DNA of 64,000 nucleotides from Pseudomonas paeninsulae (GTDB lineage Bacteria > Pseudomonadota > Gammaproteobacteria > Pseudomonadales > Pseudomonadaceae), in the NCBI RefSeq assembly GCF_035621475.1, contig NZ_CP141799.1, forward strand, positions 2,468,501 through 2,532,500, written 5' to 3'. This document shows positions 26,263 through 34,165 of the stretch, piece by piece. Below the pieces are notes generated by a model. It was not told the DNA's origin, ran no database searches, and worked only from the letters and a program-made list of their open reading frames with translations. Every line of letters starts with the position of its first letter. Within the stretch, counting starts at the first letter, position 1. The translations under genes were made by a program, and so were the position numbers.

Positions 26263-27462
26263 TTAGGGATCCTCTGAAGTAGCCATGCATTTCTGGCCGA
26301 CTTCAGCCCCCGCTGATTTTGAAAGCGGCAAATCGATCAAAAACGATCAGATCACCCGCTCATTTCGGTGTTTCTAGCCGCCGCGAGCACCTCGCGGCGG
26401 CTATTGCCCATATTACGGGCGCACCTCTCCTGCATTTGTCAGTAAATGCCTGCGCGCCATCCACAGATTTGACAGCGCGAATAGCGTCACCAGTTGTGCC
26501 GTGTTCTTGGCCAGGCCACGGAAGCGCGTCTTCACATAACCGAACTGGCGCTTGATCACCCGGAACGGATGTTCGACCTTGGCGCGCACCTGAGCCTTGG
26601 CCTTCTCGATCTTGCGCTTGGCTTTGTACAGCACGCTGCGCTTATCGAGCTTCTTGTAGGTGCTGCGACGTGCTGCAACCTGCCAGATCACTTGACGGCC
26701 TTCATGCTCGGGGCGCTTCTCGACACCGGTATAGCCGGCATCGGCCCCGACCATGTTTTCATCGCCGTGCAGCAGCTTATCGACCTGGGTGACATCCGCC
26801 ACATTGGCTGCCGTGCCCACCACGCTGTGCACCAAGCCCGACTCGTCATCCACGCCGATGTGGGCCTTCATGCCGAAGTAGTACTGCTGGCCTTTCTTGG
26901 TCTGGTGCATTTCCGGGTCGCGTTTACCTTCTTTGTTCTTGGTCGAGCTGGGCGCATTGATCAGCGTGGCATCGACGATGGTGCCCTGGCGCAGTGACAG
27001 ACCTCGGTCGCCCAGGTAGCCATTGATCACAGCGAGGATGCCAGCAGCCAGTTCGTGTTTCTCCAACAGCCGACGGAAGTTGAGGATGGTGGTTTCGTCA
27101 GGGATACGCTCAAGGCTCAACCCCGAGAACTGGCGCAGAATGGTCGTCTCGTACAGCGCCTCTTCCATCGCCGGATCGCTGTAACCGAACCAGTTTTGCA
27201 TCAGATGTACCCGCAACATCGCCATCAGCGGGTAGGACGGACGACCGCCTTCACCCTTGGGGTAATGCGGCTCGATCAGGGCAATCAAACCCTTCCACGG
27301 CACCACCCGATCCATCTCGATCAGGAACAACTCTCTGCGGGTCTGCTTGCGCTTGCCAGCGTACTCGGCGTCGGCGAAGGTCATCTGCTTCATCGGAAAA
27401 CTCGGCGGGTGGTGTCCGGCTATTTTGCCAAAATCGGGAAGTCTTTTTCAGAGTTTCCTTAG
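26263..27462 (-). mobile_element. IS5-family insertion sequence, intact, with TTAG target duplication
   Basis: The 1192-bp element spans 26267-27458 and is flanked by the direct repeat TTAG (26263-26266 and 27459-27462), the usual IS5-type target. Its ends carry short imperfect inverted repeats (GGATCCTCTGAA and GGAAACTCTGAA read inward). The transposase is intact, so this is the only apparently functional IS in the window. Confidence 0.88.
26413..27393 (-). CDS. IS5-family transposase
   Basis: Intact 326-residue DDE transposase. The DUF772-type N-terminal domain covers about residues 40-120 (GGRPSYPLMAMLRVHLMQ). Catalytic residues are visible: Asp in GTIVDATLI (near 141), Asp in VGADAGYTG (near 221) and Glu in AKVEHPFRVIKR (near 283). 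The YxxR-KxxE arrangement of the C-terminal block is normal for the family. It catalyses cut-and-paste movement of the surrounding 1.2-kb element. A degraded relative lies at 20797-20916. Confidence 0.93.
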   Translation of the reverse strand: MKQMTFADAEYAGKRKQTRRELFLIEMDRVVPWKGLIALIEPHYPKGEGGRPSYPLMAMLRVHLMQNWFGYSDPAMEEALYETTILRQFSGLSLERIPDETTILNFRRLLEKHELAAGILAVINGYLGDRGLSLRQGTIVDATLINAPSSTKNKEGKRDPEMHQTKKGQQYYFGMKAHIGVDDESGLVHSVVGTAANVADVTQVDKLLHGDENMVGADAGYTGVEKRPEHEGRQVIWQVAARRSTYKKLDKRSVLYKAKRKIEKAKAQVRAKVEHPFRVIKRQFGYVKTRFRGLAKNTAQLVTLFALSNLWMARRHLLTNAGEVRP

Positions 27463-28400
27463 CGCGGCCAAGCCCATAGCCTATATCTCAAGAGGTCGAA
27501 TCGCTCCTTGGTTGGTAGGCGCCAATGGCTGTCGGCTGTGGCCGCTGGCTGCCTGGTGCGACTGATTATTTCTGGTCGATTGCCGGACTCACAATCGAGT
27601 TGTTTGAGGATCTTGCATCCAGACTTGGCGATTTTCGCCATGAAGCCCCCTGAAAGGCTCCGTAGGCAACGATTTACCCTGGGGTTCGGGCGCCTGTGTC
27701 TAGGGTTCTCTCTGCGAGGTCTCACGTCGTTACGGTGACATTCGCCGCCAGAACCAAGGACCCACGAGCCTTCGCATCAGCAGCGCTCGATTGCGCATCC
27801 AGAATGCTCAGGAGTGGAGTCAGTTGCTCAACGGGGGGCTTGTTGGATCGTAACCGCTCCATAAACCCCGCCTTCAAATAATCCGAACTCCGGCCGATGC
27901 TGTACTCCTGGTTTCTTTCTGGAGTCAGTTGCCATGATGCGTCCCGACGCCAATGTCGAAAAAGTGTAGCTCTCGACGGTGTAAGGGCGTTGTACACCAA
28001 TGCAATTTCTGGCGCCCGGCGCCGCTGAGCAGCGCGTACCTTTGATGTGTTTTAGCACTTCAGCGGCTGCTCTGATGGTTGTTTTCCTGGACGCACGCAG
28101 AGCTTGCCTGGGCTGAATTGCTCAGTCTGGAGCGATCAGTGCGGCAAACCTTTGCCTTACCGTTGGTTGTTTGGGGGTGGGCTCGCGTGCGCTGCGTAAT
28201 GCCTGGCCGGCCATTTGTGTATGTATTGGCGATGTCCCAGTTCCCTGCGCATGGGGCTATCCGTCTCTCTACCGGAGCGGATTTATCCGCGACTTCCTCG
28301 GCTCAAACCGCTGCCACAACGAGACGCCGGCGCCAACAGCGCGCGCAAAAGCTAATGGCTACTCAGTCGGTTTATTCGCCGTGAGCGGTGTTCGCCGTCC
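27463..28400. other. Stretch without a confident gene, IS5-to-nrdD gap
   Basis: No protein of this 940-base stretch is recognised. A minus-strand frame (27722-28000, 92 residues, starting MVYNALTPSRATLFRHW) has fair composition but no ribosome site, no known domain and overlaps another open frame, so it is not called. The only structured piece is a REP-type palindrome at 28274-28293. It may be a degraded gene region left by IS activity. Confidence 0.4.
28274..28293. repeat. REP-type palindrome
   Basis: GGAGCGGATTTATCCGCGA contains the perfect hairpin GCGGAT-TT-ATCCGC and is a frequent repeat form in Pseudomonas genomes. One copy is seen here. Confidence 0.65.
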
Positions 28401-28414
28401 TTGATCGAGGTCAA
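28401..28414 (+). promoter_or_regulatory. Anr/Dnr box of nrdD
   Basis: TTGAT-CGAG-GTCAA is a 9 of 10 match to the FNR-family consensus. The class II start would be near 28449, and TAACTT at 28437-28442 is at the right place for the -10. The nrdD ATG is 52 bases downstream. Confidence 0.75.
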
Positions 28415-28500
28415 GCTCGGGTAGGCTGTTCTCGGGTAACTTTCACTGCATATTGTGGTTACAGATAAATAAATATCTATATGTAGTGTCAGGAGGCGAC

Positions 28501-30528
28501 ATGCTCAGCCCGGTTAAAGCCCTTCATCCTCAGCAGTTATGCAAGCGCGATGGCAGCATTGCGGCGTTCGATCTCGGTAAGATTCGTCAGGCGATCATCG
28601 CGGCGGGCGAGGCCAGTGGCGAGTTCGATGAGGCGCTGGCGGGGGAGTTGGCCGAGGCGGTGCTGATGCGCCTGCAGGACTCGCCCAGTATCGATGTCGA
28701 ACAGGTGCAGGACCGCGTCGAGCGGGTGCTGATGGAGGCCGGTTTCTACCAGACCGCACGCGCTTATATCGTCTACCGCGAGCGCCATGGCCGGTTGCGC
28801 CGTGATCGTAAGTCGCTGGTCGATGTGGCCGCGTCGATGAATGAGTACCTGTCGCGCGAGGACTGGCGGGTGCGGGCCAACGCCAACCAGGGCTATTCCC
28901 TCGGCGGCTTGATTCTCAATGTGTCGGGCAAGGTCACTGCCAACTACTGGCTGGACGAGGTGTACAGCGAGACCATCGGTCTGGCGCATCGTGAGGCCGA
29001 TTTGCATGTACATGATCTGGACATGCTCGCCGGCTACTGCGCCGGCTGGTCGCTGCGCAGCCTGCTCAACGAGGGTTTCAACGGCATTCCCGGACGGGTT
29101 GAAGCGGGGCCGCCCAAGCACCTGTCCAGTGCCCTGGGGCAGATGGTCAACTTCCTGGGTACCTTGCAGAATGAGTGGGCCGGGGCCCAGGCGTTTAGCT
29201 CGTTCGATACCTACCTGGCGGCCTATGTGCGCAATGACAACCTGGGTTTCGCCGAGGTGCGCCAGGCCATCCAGGAGTTCATCTACAACCTCAATGTGCC
29301 GTCGCGCTGGGGCACCCAGACGCCGTTTACCAACCTGACCTTCGACTGGGTCTGTCCGGAAGACCTGCGCGAGCAGATCCCCTATATCGGCGGGGTGGAA
29401 ATGCCCTTCGCCTATGGCGACTTGCAGGCCGAGATGGAGTTGATCAATCGCGCCTATATCGAGGTGATGCAGGCCGGCGACGCCATGGGCCGGGTGTTCA
29501 CCTTCCCGATCCCGACCTACAACATCACCCATGATTTTCCCTGGGACAGCGAGAACGCCGACCGCCTGTTCGAGATGACTGCACGCTACGGCCTGCCGTA
29601 CTTCCAGAACTTCCTCAATTCCGACATGCAGCCCAATCAGGTGCGCTCGATGTGCTGCCGCCTGCAACTGGACGTGCGCGAACTGCTCAAGCGCGGTGGT
29701 GGCTTGTTCGGCTCGGCCGAGCAGACCGGCTCGCTGGGGGTGGTGACGATCAACTGCGCGCGCCTGGGTTATCTATTCAAGGGCGACACCCAGGGCCTGC
29801 TCAAGCGCCTCGATCAGCTGATGGAACTGGCGATGGAGAGCCTGGAGGTCAAGCGCAAGGTGATCCAGCATCACATGGACGCCGGTCTCTATCCCTATAC
29901 CAAGCGTTACTTGGGCACCCTGCGGAATCACTTCTCGACCATCGGCCTGAATGGCATGCACGAGATGCTGCGCAACTTCAGCGGTGACCAGGAAGGCATG
30001 CATACGCCCAAGGGCCGCGAATTCGCCTTGCTCTTGCTCGATCATGTGCGGGCCACCCTGGTGCGCTTCCAAGAGGAAACCGGGCAAATGTACAACCTTG
30101 AGGCGACCCCGGCCGAGGGCACCACCTATCGTTTCGCCAAGGAAGACCGCAAGCGCTACCCGGACATTCTCCAGGCCGGCAGCGCCGAGGCGCCGTACTA
30201 CACCAACTCCTCGCAATTGCCGGTGGGCTTCACCGACGACCCTTTCGAGGCGCTGGAACTGCAGGACGAACTGCAGTGCAAGTACACCGGCGGCACCGTG
30301 CTGCACCTGTACATGGCCGAGCGGATCTCCTCGATCCAGGCCTGCAAACAACTGGTGCGCAACGCCCTGGGGCGTTTCCGCCTGCCGTACCTGACGATCA
30401 CCCCGACCTTCTCGATCTGTCCGGTGCACGGCTACCTGGATGGCGAACATGAGTTCTGCCCGAAATGCGACGAGGCGTTGCTGCACAAGCAAACCCGGCA
30501 GGACGGCGCCGAGAAGGTCAGTGGCTGA
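28501..30528 (+). CDS. nrdD: Anaerobic ribonucleoside-triphosphate reductase NrdD, lacking its own glycyl-radical tail
   Basis: Class III reductase making dNTPs without oxygen; 675 residues. Residues 10-100 form the regulatory ATP-cone, Cys180 in YCAGWSL is the catalytic thiyl Cys, and MCCRLQLD (near 383) follows in the barrel. The protein ends shortly after the zinc-type motif CPVHGYLDGEHEFCPKC with a polar tail (HKQTRQDGAEKVSG). The glycyl-radical motif expected 15-30 residues further on is absent; it is coded by the separate ORF at 30718. E. coli NrdD has 712 residues, so the missing part fits. AGGAGG stands four bases ahead of the ATG at 28501. Oxygen control by the upstream Anr/Dnr box is likely. 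Confidence 0.95.
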   Translation: MLSPVKALHPQQLCKRDGSIAAFDLGKIRQAIIAAGEASGEFDEALAGELAEAVLMRLQDSPSIDVEQVQDRVERVLMEAGFYQTARAYIVYRERHGRLRRDRKSLVDVAASMNEYLSREDWRVRANANQGYSLGGLILNVSGKVTANYWLDEVYSETIGLAHREADLHVHDLDMLAGYCAGWSLRSLLNEGFNGIPGRVEAGPPKHLSSALGQMVNFLGTLQNEWAGAQAFSSFDTYLAAYVRNDNLGFAEVRQAIQEFIYNLNVPSRWGTQTPFTNLTFDWVCPEDLREQIPYIGGVEMPFAYGDLQAEMELINRAYIEVMQAGDAMGRVFTFPIPTYNITHDFPWDSENADRLFEMTARYGLPYFQNFLNSDMQPNQVRSMCCRLQLDVRELLKRGGGLFGSAEQTGSLGVVTINCARLGYLFKGDTQGLLKRLDQLMELAMESLEVKRKVIQHHMDAGLYPYTKRYLGTLRNHFSTIGLNGMHEMLRNFSGDQEGMHTPKGREFALLLLDHVRATLVRFQEETGQMYNLEATPAEGTTYRFAKEDRKRYPDILQAGSAEAPYYTNSSQLPVGFTDDPFEALELQDELQCKYTGGTVLHLYMAERISSIQACKQLVRNALGRFRLPYLTITPTFSICPVHGYLDGEHEFCPKCDEALLHKQTRQDGAEKVSG

Positions 30529-30557
30529 CTCGTCATTGCCGGCCTAACGGCCGGGTG

Positions 30558-30624
30558 GTGGGTTACGCGGCGCCCGACTTAGTCGCTAGCTCGTTCCTCG
30601 GTGTCCGGCGCCGCTAACCCACCC
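30558..30624. repeat. GTGGGTTACG-type imperfect palindrome, copy 2
   Basis: Begins GTGGGTTACGCGGCGCC and ends GGCGCCGCTAACCCACC; the two arms are almost perfectly complementary. It lies inside the operon, between nrdD and the glycyl-radical ORF. Confidence 0.7.
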
Positions 30625-30717
30625 TACGGAATAGCACCACCTACGCCGCGCCCACTGGAGCGGCGTTGATCAGCCAAGAGTTGATTTCCCGTTTTCCCCA
30701 CAGCAAGGAGCGACACC

Positions 30718-30885
30718 ATGCACAGCACCCAGCAACTCCCCGAAGCACAACGCCAGCGCTGCGAAGTCTGGACCCGGGTGATGGGCTATCACCGCCCGGT
30801 CACCGCCTTCAACCCGGGCAAGCAGTCCGAACACCGCGAACGCCAGCACTTCACCGAAGCGGCGGCGCGAGTAAGCGCTGCGTGA
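30718..30885 (+). CDS. Separate glycyl-radical subunit of the anaerobic ribonucleotide reductase
   Basis: A 55-residue protein that carries the part missing from NrdD: RCEVWTRVMGYHRPVTAFNP followed by GKQSEHRERQHF. RVMGYxRP is the glycyl-radical motif of class III reductases, with Gly23 as the radical site, and the following FNxGKxxEHxxR is the normal NrdD end. AAGGAG lies seven bases ahead of the ATG, so it is well translated. Its stop codon TGA overlaps the GTG start of nrdG (GTGA), the activating enzyme that would install the radical. Inference: NrdD and this peptide assemble into one functional reductase. It is not a frameshift remnant, since 189 bases with a repeat separate it from the NrdD stop. 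Confidence 0.82.
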   Translation: MHSTQQLPEAQRQRCEVWTRVMGYHRPVTAFNPGKQSEHRERQHFTEAAARVSAA

Positions 30886-31580
30886 GCAGGTCGCTACGGG
30901 TTGGGGGCCTAGTGCCCCTGACCACCCTCGACTATCCGGGGCTGCTGGCTTGTGTGCTGTTCTGTCAGGGCTGCGCCTGGCGCTGTCGCTATTGCCACAA
31001 TCCGGATCTGATCCCGGCCCGCGGCGAGCAGGAAATTCCCTGGTGGCAGGTACTGGACTTCCTCCAGCGCCGTCAGGGCTTGTTGCAGGCCGTGGTGTTC
31101 AGTGGCGGTGAGGCGACCCTGCAAGGCGGCCTGGTGCCGGCGATGGAGCAGGTGCGGCAGATGGGTTTTCGCGTTGGCCTGCACAGTGCCGGCATCAAGC
31201 CCTGGGCGTTCTCATGGGCAGTCAAGGCGGCGGACTGGGTTGGTTTCGACATCAAGGCCCTTGCCGAGGATACCGAGCTAATCACCGGCGTCAGCGGCAG
31301 CGGCAAGGCCAACTGGCGCAGCCTGGAACACCTGCTGGCCAGCGGCGTCGACTACGAGTGCCGAACCACTGTGCACTGGCATCTATTGGACGTCGAACGC
31401 CTGTGGCGCATCGGCCAGCGTCTGCGTGCCTTCGGCGTCGAGCGCTTTGCCGTACAGATAGTGCGCAGCGCACGCATGCTCGATCCAGACCTGCCTATGA
31501 CAGCGACGCCGAACGAGGCGGGCGAATTGTGGCAGCGCCTAGAGCAACTGTTCCCGCATTTCGAGCTGCGTGATCATTAA
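30882..31580 (+). CDS. nrdG: Anaerobic ribonucleotide reductase-activating enzyme NrdG
   Basis: Radical SAM activase of 232 residues that makes the glycyl radical. The start is the GTG at 30882, overlapping the stop of the small glycyl-radical ORF; the frame upstream is the out-of-phase reading of that ORF and looks non-coding. The cluster motif CAWRCRYC is at about residues 28-35, SGGEAT at about 72, and a typical activase barrel follows (VGFDIKALAEDTELI). The coupling by overlap suits a complex between the two products. A weak ribosome site supports translational coupling. Confidence 0.93.
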   Translation: MSRSLRVGGLVPLTTLDYPGLLACVLFCQGCAWRCRYCHNPDLIPARGEQEIPWWQVLDFLQRRQGLLQAVVFSGGEATLQGGLVPAMEQVRQMGFRVGLHSAGIKPWAFSWAVKAADWVGFDIKALAEDTELITGVSGSGKANWRSLEHLLASGVDYECRTTVHWHLLDVERLWRIGQRLRAFGVERFAVQIVRSARMLDPDLPMTATPNEAGELWQRLEQLFPHFELRDH

Positions 31581-31780
31581 TTGGTCAGCCGACAGTTGTA
31601 GCGCTCTGCGGTAGGTTGCGGCCGGGGCGCGTAAGCCCAGCGCCCGTCTAAAGTTGGCCTCCGGGTTTGCCGGTTTTTGCCCCGCTGGGTTTCGCGCAGC
31701 TATGCCTGTGCGGCCTTGAGGGTCCGAGTGCCTGATCAGTTGCGCCCAACCCGGCAGATGGAGCAGGCTGATCATCGCGG

Positions 31781-31850
31781 GTGGGTTACGTGGCGGGCAA
31801 ACTCTGCGTTTGCTTGTAGACGCCTGCTCTGCGTTACTAACCCAGCCTAC
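31781..31850. repeat. GTGGGTTACG-type imperfect palindrome, copy 3
   Basis: Begins GTGGGTTACGTGGCGGGC and ends GCGTTACTAACCCAGCCTAC; a less perfect copy of the repeats at 16897 and 30558. Confidence 0.6.
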
Positions 31851-31884
31851 ACGAGCAGCAGCTGGAACCGAGTGTGCGTGAGAA

Positions 31885-31926
31885 TTGACCCTCGTCAGGT
31901 GCTGCGCCTGCGCCGCGCCATACAAT
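31885..31926 (+). promoter_or_regulatory. hemN promoter: Anr-like box and -10
   Basis: TTGAC-CCTC-GTCAG (31885-31898) matches 7 of 10 of the FNR-family consensus. TACAAT at 31921-31926 lies precisely at the -10 position expected for a box centred at -41.5, which supports an otherwise weak site. Confidence 0.6.
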
Positions 31927-32018
31927 GTCGGCATATTGCCGGCTACCCACGCGGGCAGGGCGGGCGCTGCGCTAGTCGCAGTCGCGGTCTTCCTATTCAT
32001 GCTACGAGGTGGTCGAAC

Positions 32019-33407
32019 ATGGACCAATCGCTGAACTTCAATCGCGCGCTGGTCGAGAAGTATGATCGCCCGGGGCCGCGCTATACCTCTTATCCCACCG
32101 CGCCGCAGTTCCATCAGGCGTTTGCCATGGACGATTATCAGAACGCCGTTGCCGCCAGCAATCAGGCGATCGCGCCCAAACCGTTGTCGCTGTATATCCA
32201 CATCCCGTTTTGCCAGAGCCTGTGCTACTACTGCGCCTGCAACAAGATCATCACCAAGAAGACCCACCGTGCGGTGGAGTACCTGACCTATCTCAAGCGC
32301 GAAATCGCCATGCAGGCGGACTTGTTCGACCGCACGCGCAAGCTGACCCAATTGCACCTTGGCGGTGGTACGCCGACCTACCTGACCAGCGAGCAACTGG
32401 CCGACCTGATGGCCACCTTGCACCAGGCGTTCAACATGGATGACAGCGACGACCACGAGTTCTCCATCGAGGTCGACCCGCGCACCATCAGCACCGAACA
32501 GATCCAACATTTGCGTGCGCTCGGCTTCAATCGGCTGAGCTTCGGCGTGCAGGACTTCGATGCGGATGTACAGGCGGCGGTCAACCGCGTGCAGAGCGAG
32601 GAGCAGGTCTATGCACTGGTCGCCGCCGCGCGCGAGGCGCAGTTCAAGTCGGTCAGCGTCGACCTGATCTACGGCCTGCCGCTGCAGACGGTGGCCAGCT
32701 TCGACGTCACCCTGAGCAAGATCATCGCCCTGCGCCCGGATCGTATCGCCGCCTACAGCTATGCCCACCTGCCGCAAATGGTGCGCGCGCAACGCCTGAT
32801 CCGCCGCGAAGACATGCCGCCGCCGGAGCGCAAGCTGGAGCTGCTGGAGCTGACCATCAAGCGCCTGACCGACGCCGGCTACGTGTATATCGGCATGGAC
32901 CATTTCGCCCTGCCGGATGACGAGTTGGCCCTGGCGCGCGCCAATGGCACCTTGCAGCGTAATTTCCAGGGGTATTCCACTCATGCCGACTGCGACCTGA
33001 TCGGCCTCGGCGTGTCTTCGATCGGTAATGTCGGCGACAGCTACAGCCAGAGCGTCAAGGAACTCTCGCAGTACTACGCGCGTCTCGATCAGGGCCTGCT
33101 GCCGGTGCATCGCGGCTACAGCCTGAACGCCGACGACCTGCTGCGCCGCGAGGTGATCAGCGCCCTGATGTGCCATGGCCGAGTCGACTTCGCCACTGTC
33201 GAGGCGCGTCACGCTATCGACTTCAAAAACTACTTCGCCGATTCCCTGGCGGCACTCGAGGAGCATGTAACGGATCGTCTGGTCGAAATCCACGACGACG
33301 CCCTGGTGCTGCTGCCGCAAGGCCACCTGATGATGCGCAGCGTGGCCATGGCCTTCGACGCCTACCTGGGCGGCGAGCAGAAGGGCCGTTTCTCGCGCAC
33401 GGTGTAA
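32019..33407 (+). CDS. hemN: Oxygen-independent coproporphyrinogen III oxidase HemN
   Basis: Radical SAM enzyme of 462 residues that decarboxylates coproporphyrinogen III, so heme (and, via siroheme precursors, heme d1) can be made without oxygen. The cluster Cys residues are Cys65, Cys69 and Cys72 in FCQSLCYYCAC, with the extra Cys74 typical of HemN. HLGGGTPTYL and the conserved QVFGV-type GVQDFD follow. The ATG at 32019 gives the standard N-terminus (YDRPGPRYTSYPTA); the longer upstream frame crosses the promoter and is rejected. Needed here for cytochrome-rich denitrification. Confidence 0.96.
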   Translation: MDQSLNFNRALVEKYDRPGPRYTSYPTAPQFHQAFAMDDYQNAVAASNQAIAPKPLSLYIHIPFCQSLCYYCACNKIITKKTHRAVEYLTYLKREIAMQADLFDRTRKLTQLHLGGGTPTYLTSEQLADLMATLHQAFNMDDSDDHEFSIEVDPRTISTEQIQHLRALGFNRLSFGVQDFDADVQAAVNRVQSEEQVYALVAAAREAQFKSVSVDLIYGLPLQTVASFDVTLSKIIALRPDRIAAYSYAHLPQMVRAQRLIRREDMPPPERKLELLELTIKRLTDAGYVYIGMDHFALPDDELALARANGTLQRNFQGYSTHADCDLIGLGVSSIGNVGDSYSQSVKELSQYYARLDQGLLPVHRGYSLNADDLLRREVISALMCHGRVDFATVEARHAIDFKNYFADSLAALEEHVTDRLVEIHDDALVLLPQGHLMMRSVAMAFDAYLGGEQKGRFSRTV

Positions 33408-33426
33408 CAGTCAACTTGCTGTGGTC

Positions 33427-33470
33427 CGGCATGCTGGTGATCTTTGGAGCATTAGATCGCCAGCATGCCG
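33427..33470. terminator. Long stem-loop after hemN
   Basis: CGGCATGCTGGTGATC (33427-33442) pairs with GATCGCCAGCATGCCG (33455-33470) through 16 bases with one G-U pair, around a 12-base loop. There is no T-run, so it may be an attenuator or an mRNA-stabilising element rather than a strict rho-independent terminator. Confidence 0.55.
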
Positions 33471-33534
33471 AGCTCTACAACGTTGACCAATCCGGCGCAA
33501 CGATCATTTGCCGACGGCTCACCAGGATCCCGCG

Positions 33535-33975
33535 ATGAGTTATTCACTCCTGCATGCCGTGCATCTGCTCGCGGCTATTGCCTTTATCGGTACGCTGTTC
33601 TTCGAGGTGATCATCCTCGCCAAGGTCAAGCCGCAGCTCGATCCTGGCACGCTGGGCGCACTTGAGCAGGCGCTCGGCCGGCGTACCCGCTCGGTTCTGC
33701 ACTGGGTGGTGCTGCTGGTTTACGGTGCCGGTTTCGGCCTGGCCTGGCAGCACCGCCAGGCGCTGGCCGATCCCTTCGCCAGCAGTTTCGCAACGTTGTT
33801 GAGTCTGAAAATTGTGCTGGCCGTCAGCGTATTTTTCAGCTTCGGCCTGGTCGCCATGCTGCTCAGGTCCGGGCGCATGACTCCGAGCCTCTACCGCAAG
33901 TTGCACTGGGCGGTGCTGGCGCAGATGCTCGGCATCGTGCTGTTGGCCAAGGCGATGTTCTATATCCATTGGTGA
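33535..33975 (+). CDS. Small four-helix membrane protein, CopD-like, unknown function
   Basis: A 146-residue inner-membrane protein with four helices (about residues 5-25, 47-66, 81-105, 117-141). His residues near the membrane edge (His7, His10, the HW pair in helix 2, HW in helix 4) are a pattern that could bind heme or copper, as in CopD-type and related proteins. AGGA precedes the ATG at 33535. It follows hemN after the stem-loop and precedes the convergent norD. Role in denitrification is only suggested by position. Confidence 0.65.
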   Translation: MSYSLLHAVHLLAAIAFIGTLFFEVIILAKVKPQLDPGTLGALEQALGRRTRSVLHWVVLLVYGAGFGLAWQHRQALADPFASSFATLLSLKIVLAVSVFFSFGLVAMLLRSGRMTPSLYRKLHWAVLAQMLGIVLLAKAMFYIHW

Positions 33976-34004
33976 GCCCCCTGCACAGACGGTGACATCG
34001 GTTG

Positions 34005-34020
34005 CCCCGCGTTTGCGGGG
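34005..34020. terminator. Short GC hairpin between convergent genes
   Basis: CCCCGC-GTTT-GCGGGG is a perfect 6-bp stem between the plus-strand membrane gene and minus-strand norD. No T-run follows, so function as terminator is uncertain. Confidence 0.4.
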
Positions 34021-34165
34021 GTGACGAAATTGGACTTGGGCATAGTCACGCTAGGCGGTGATGGATTACTCGCCGATTGGCCGGCAAGCTACGCGGCTGA
34101 CGCAGAGCGCCCTGATGCTTCCCGCTGTCGTCTAGTGGCTATGCGCGGCCCTGCCGCAATCGAGC

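Larger units (their letters stand above)
31581..32018. other. nrdG-hemN gap with repeat and hemN promoter
   Basis: No gene is seen. The stretch holds one GTGGGTTACG-type repeat (31781-31850) and the hemN promoter elements (31885-31926). Confidence 0.6.

Noticed and set aside
27722..28000. Minus-strand 92-codon frame in the IS5-nrdD gap
   Set aside because: No ribosome site, no known domain and an overlapping alternative frame; could be a gene fragment but cannot be supported.
30529..30717. Simple frameshift as cause of the split NrdD
   Set aside because: The glycyl-radical ORF has its own ribosome site and ATG and is separated by a 189-base gap with a palindromic repeat; a one- or two-base error cannot join the two.
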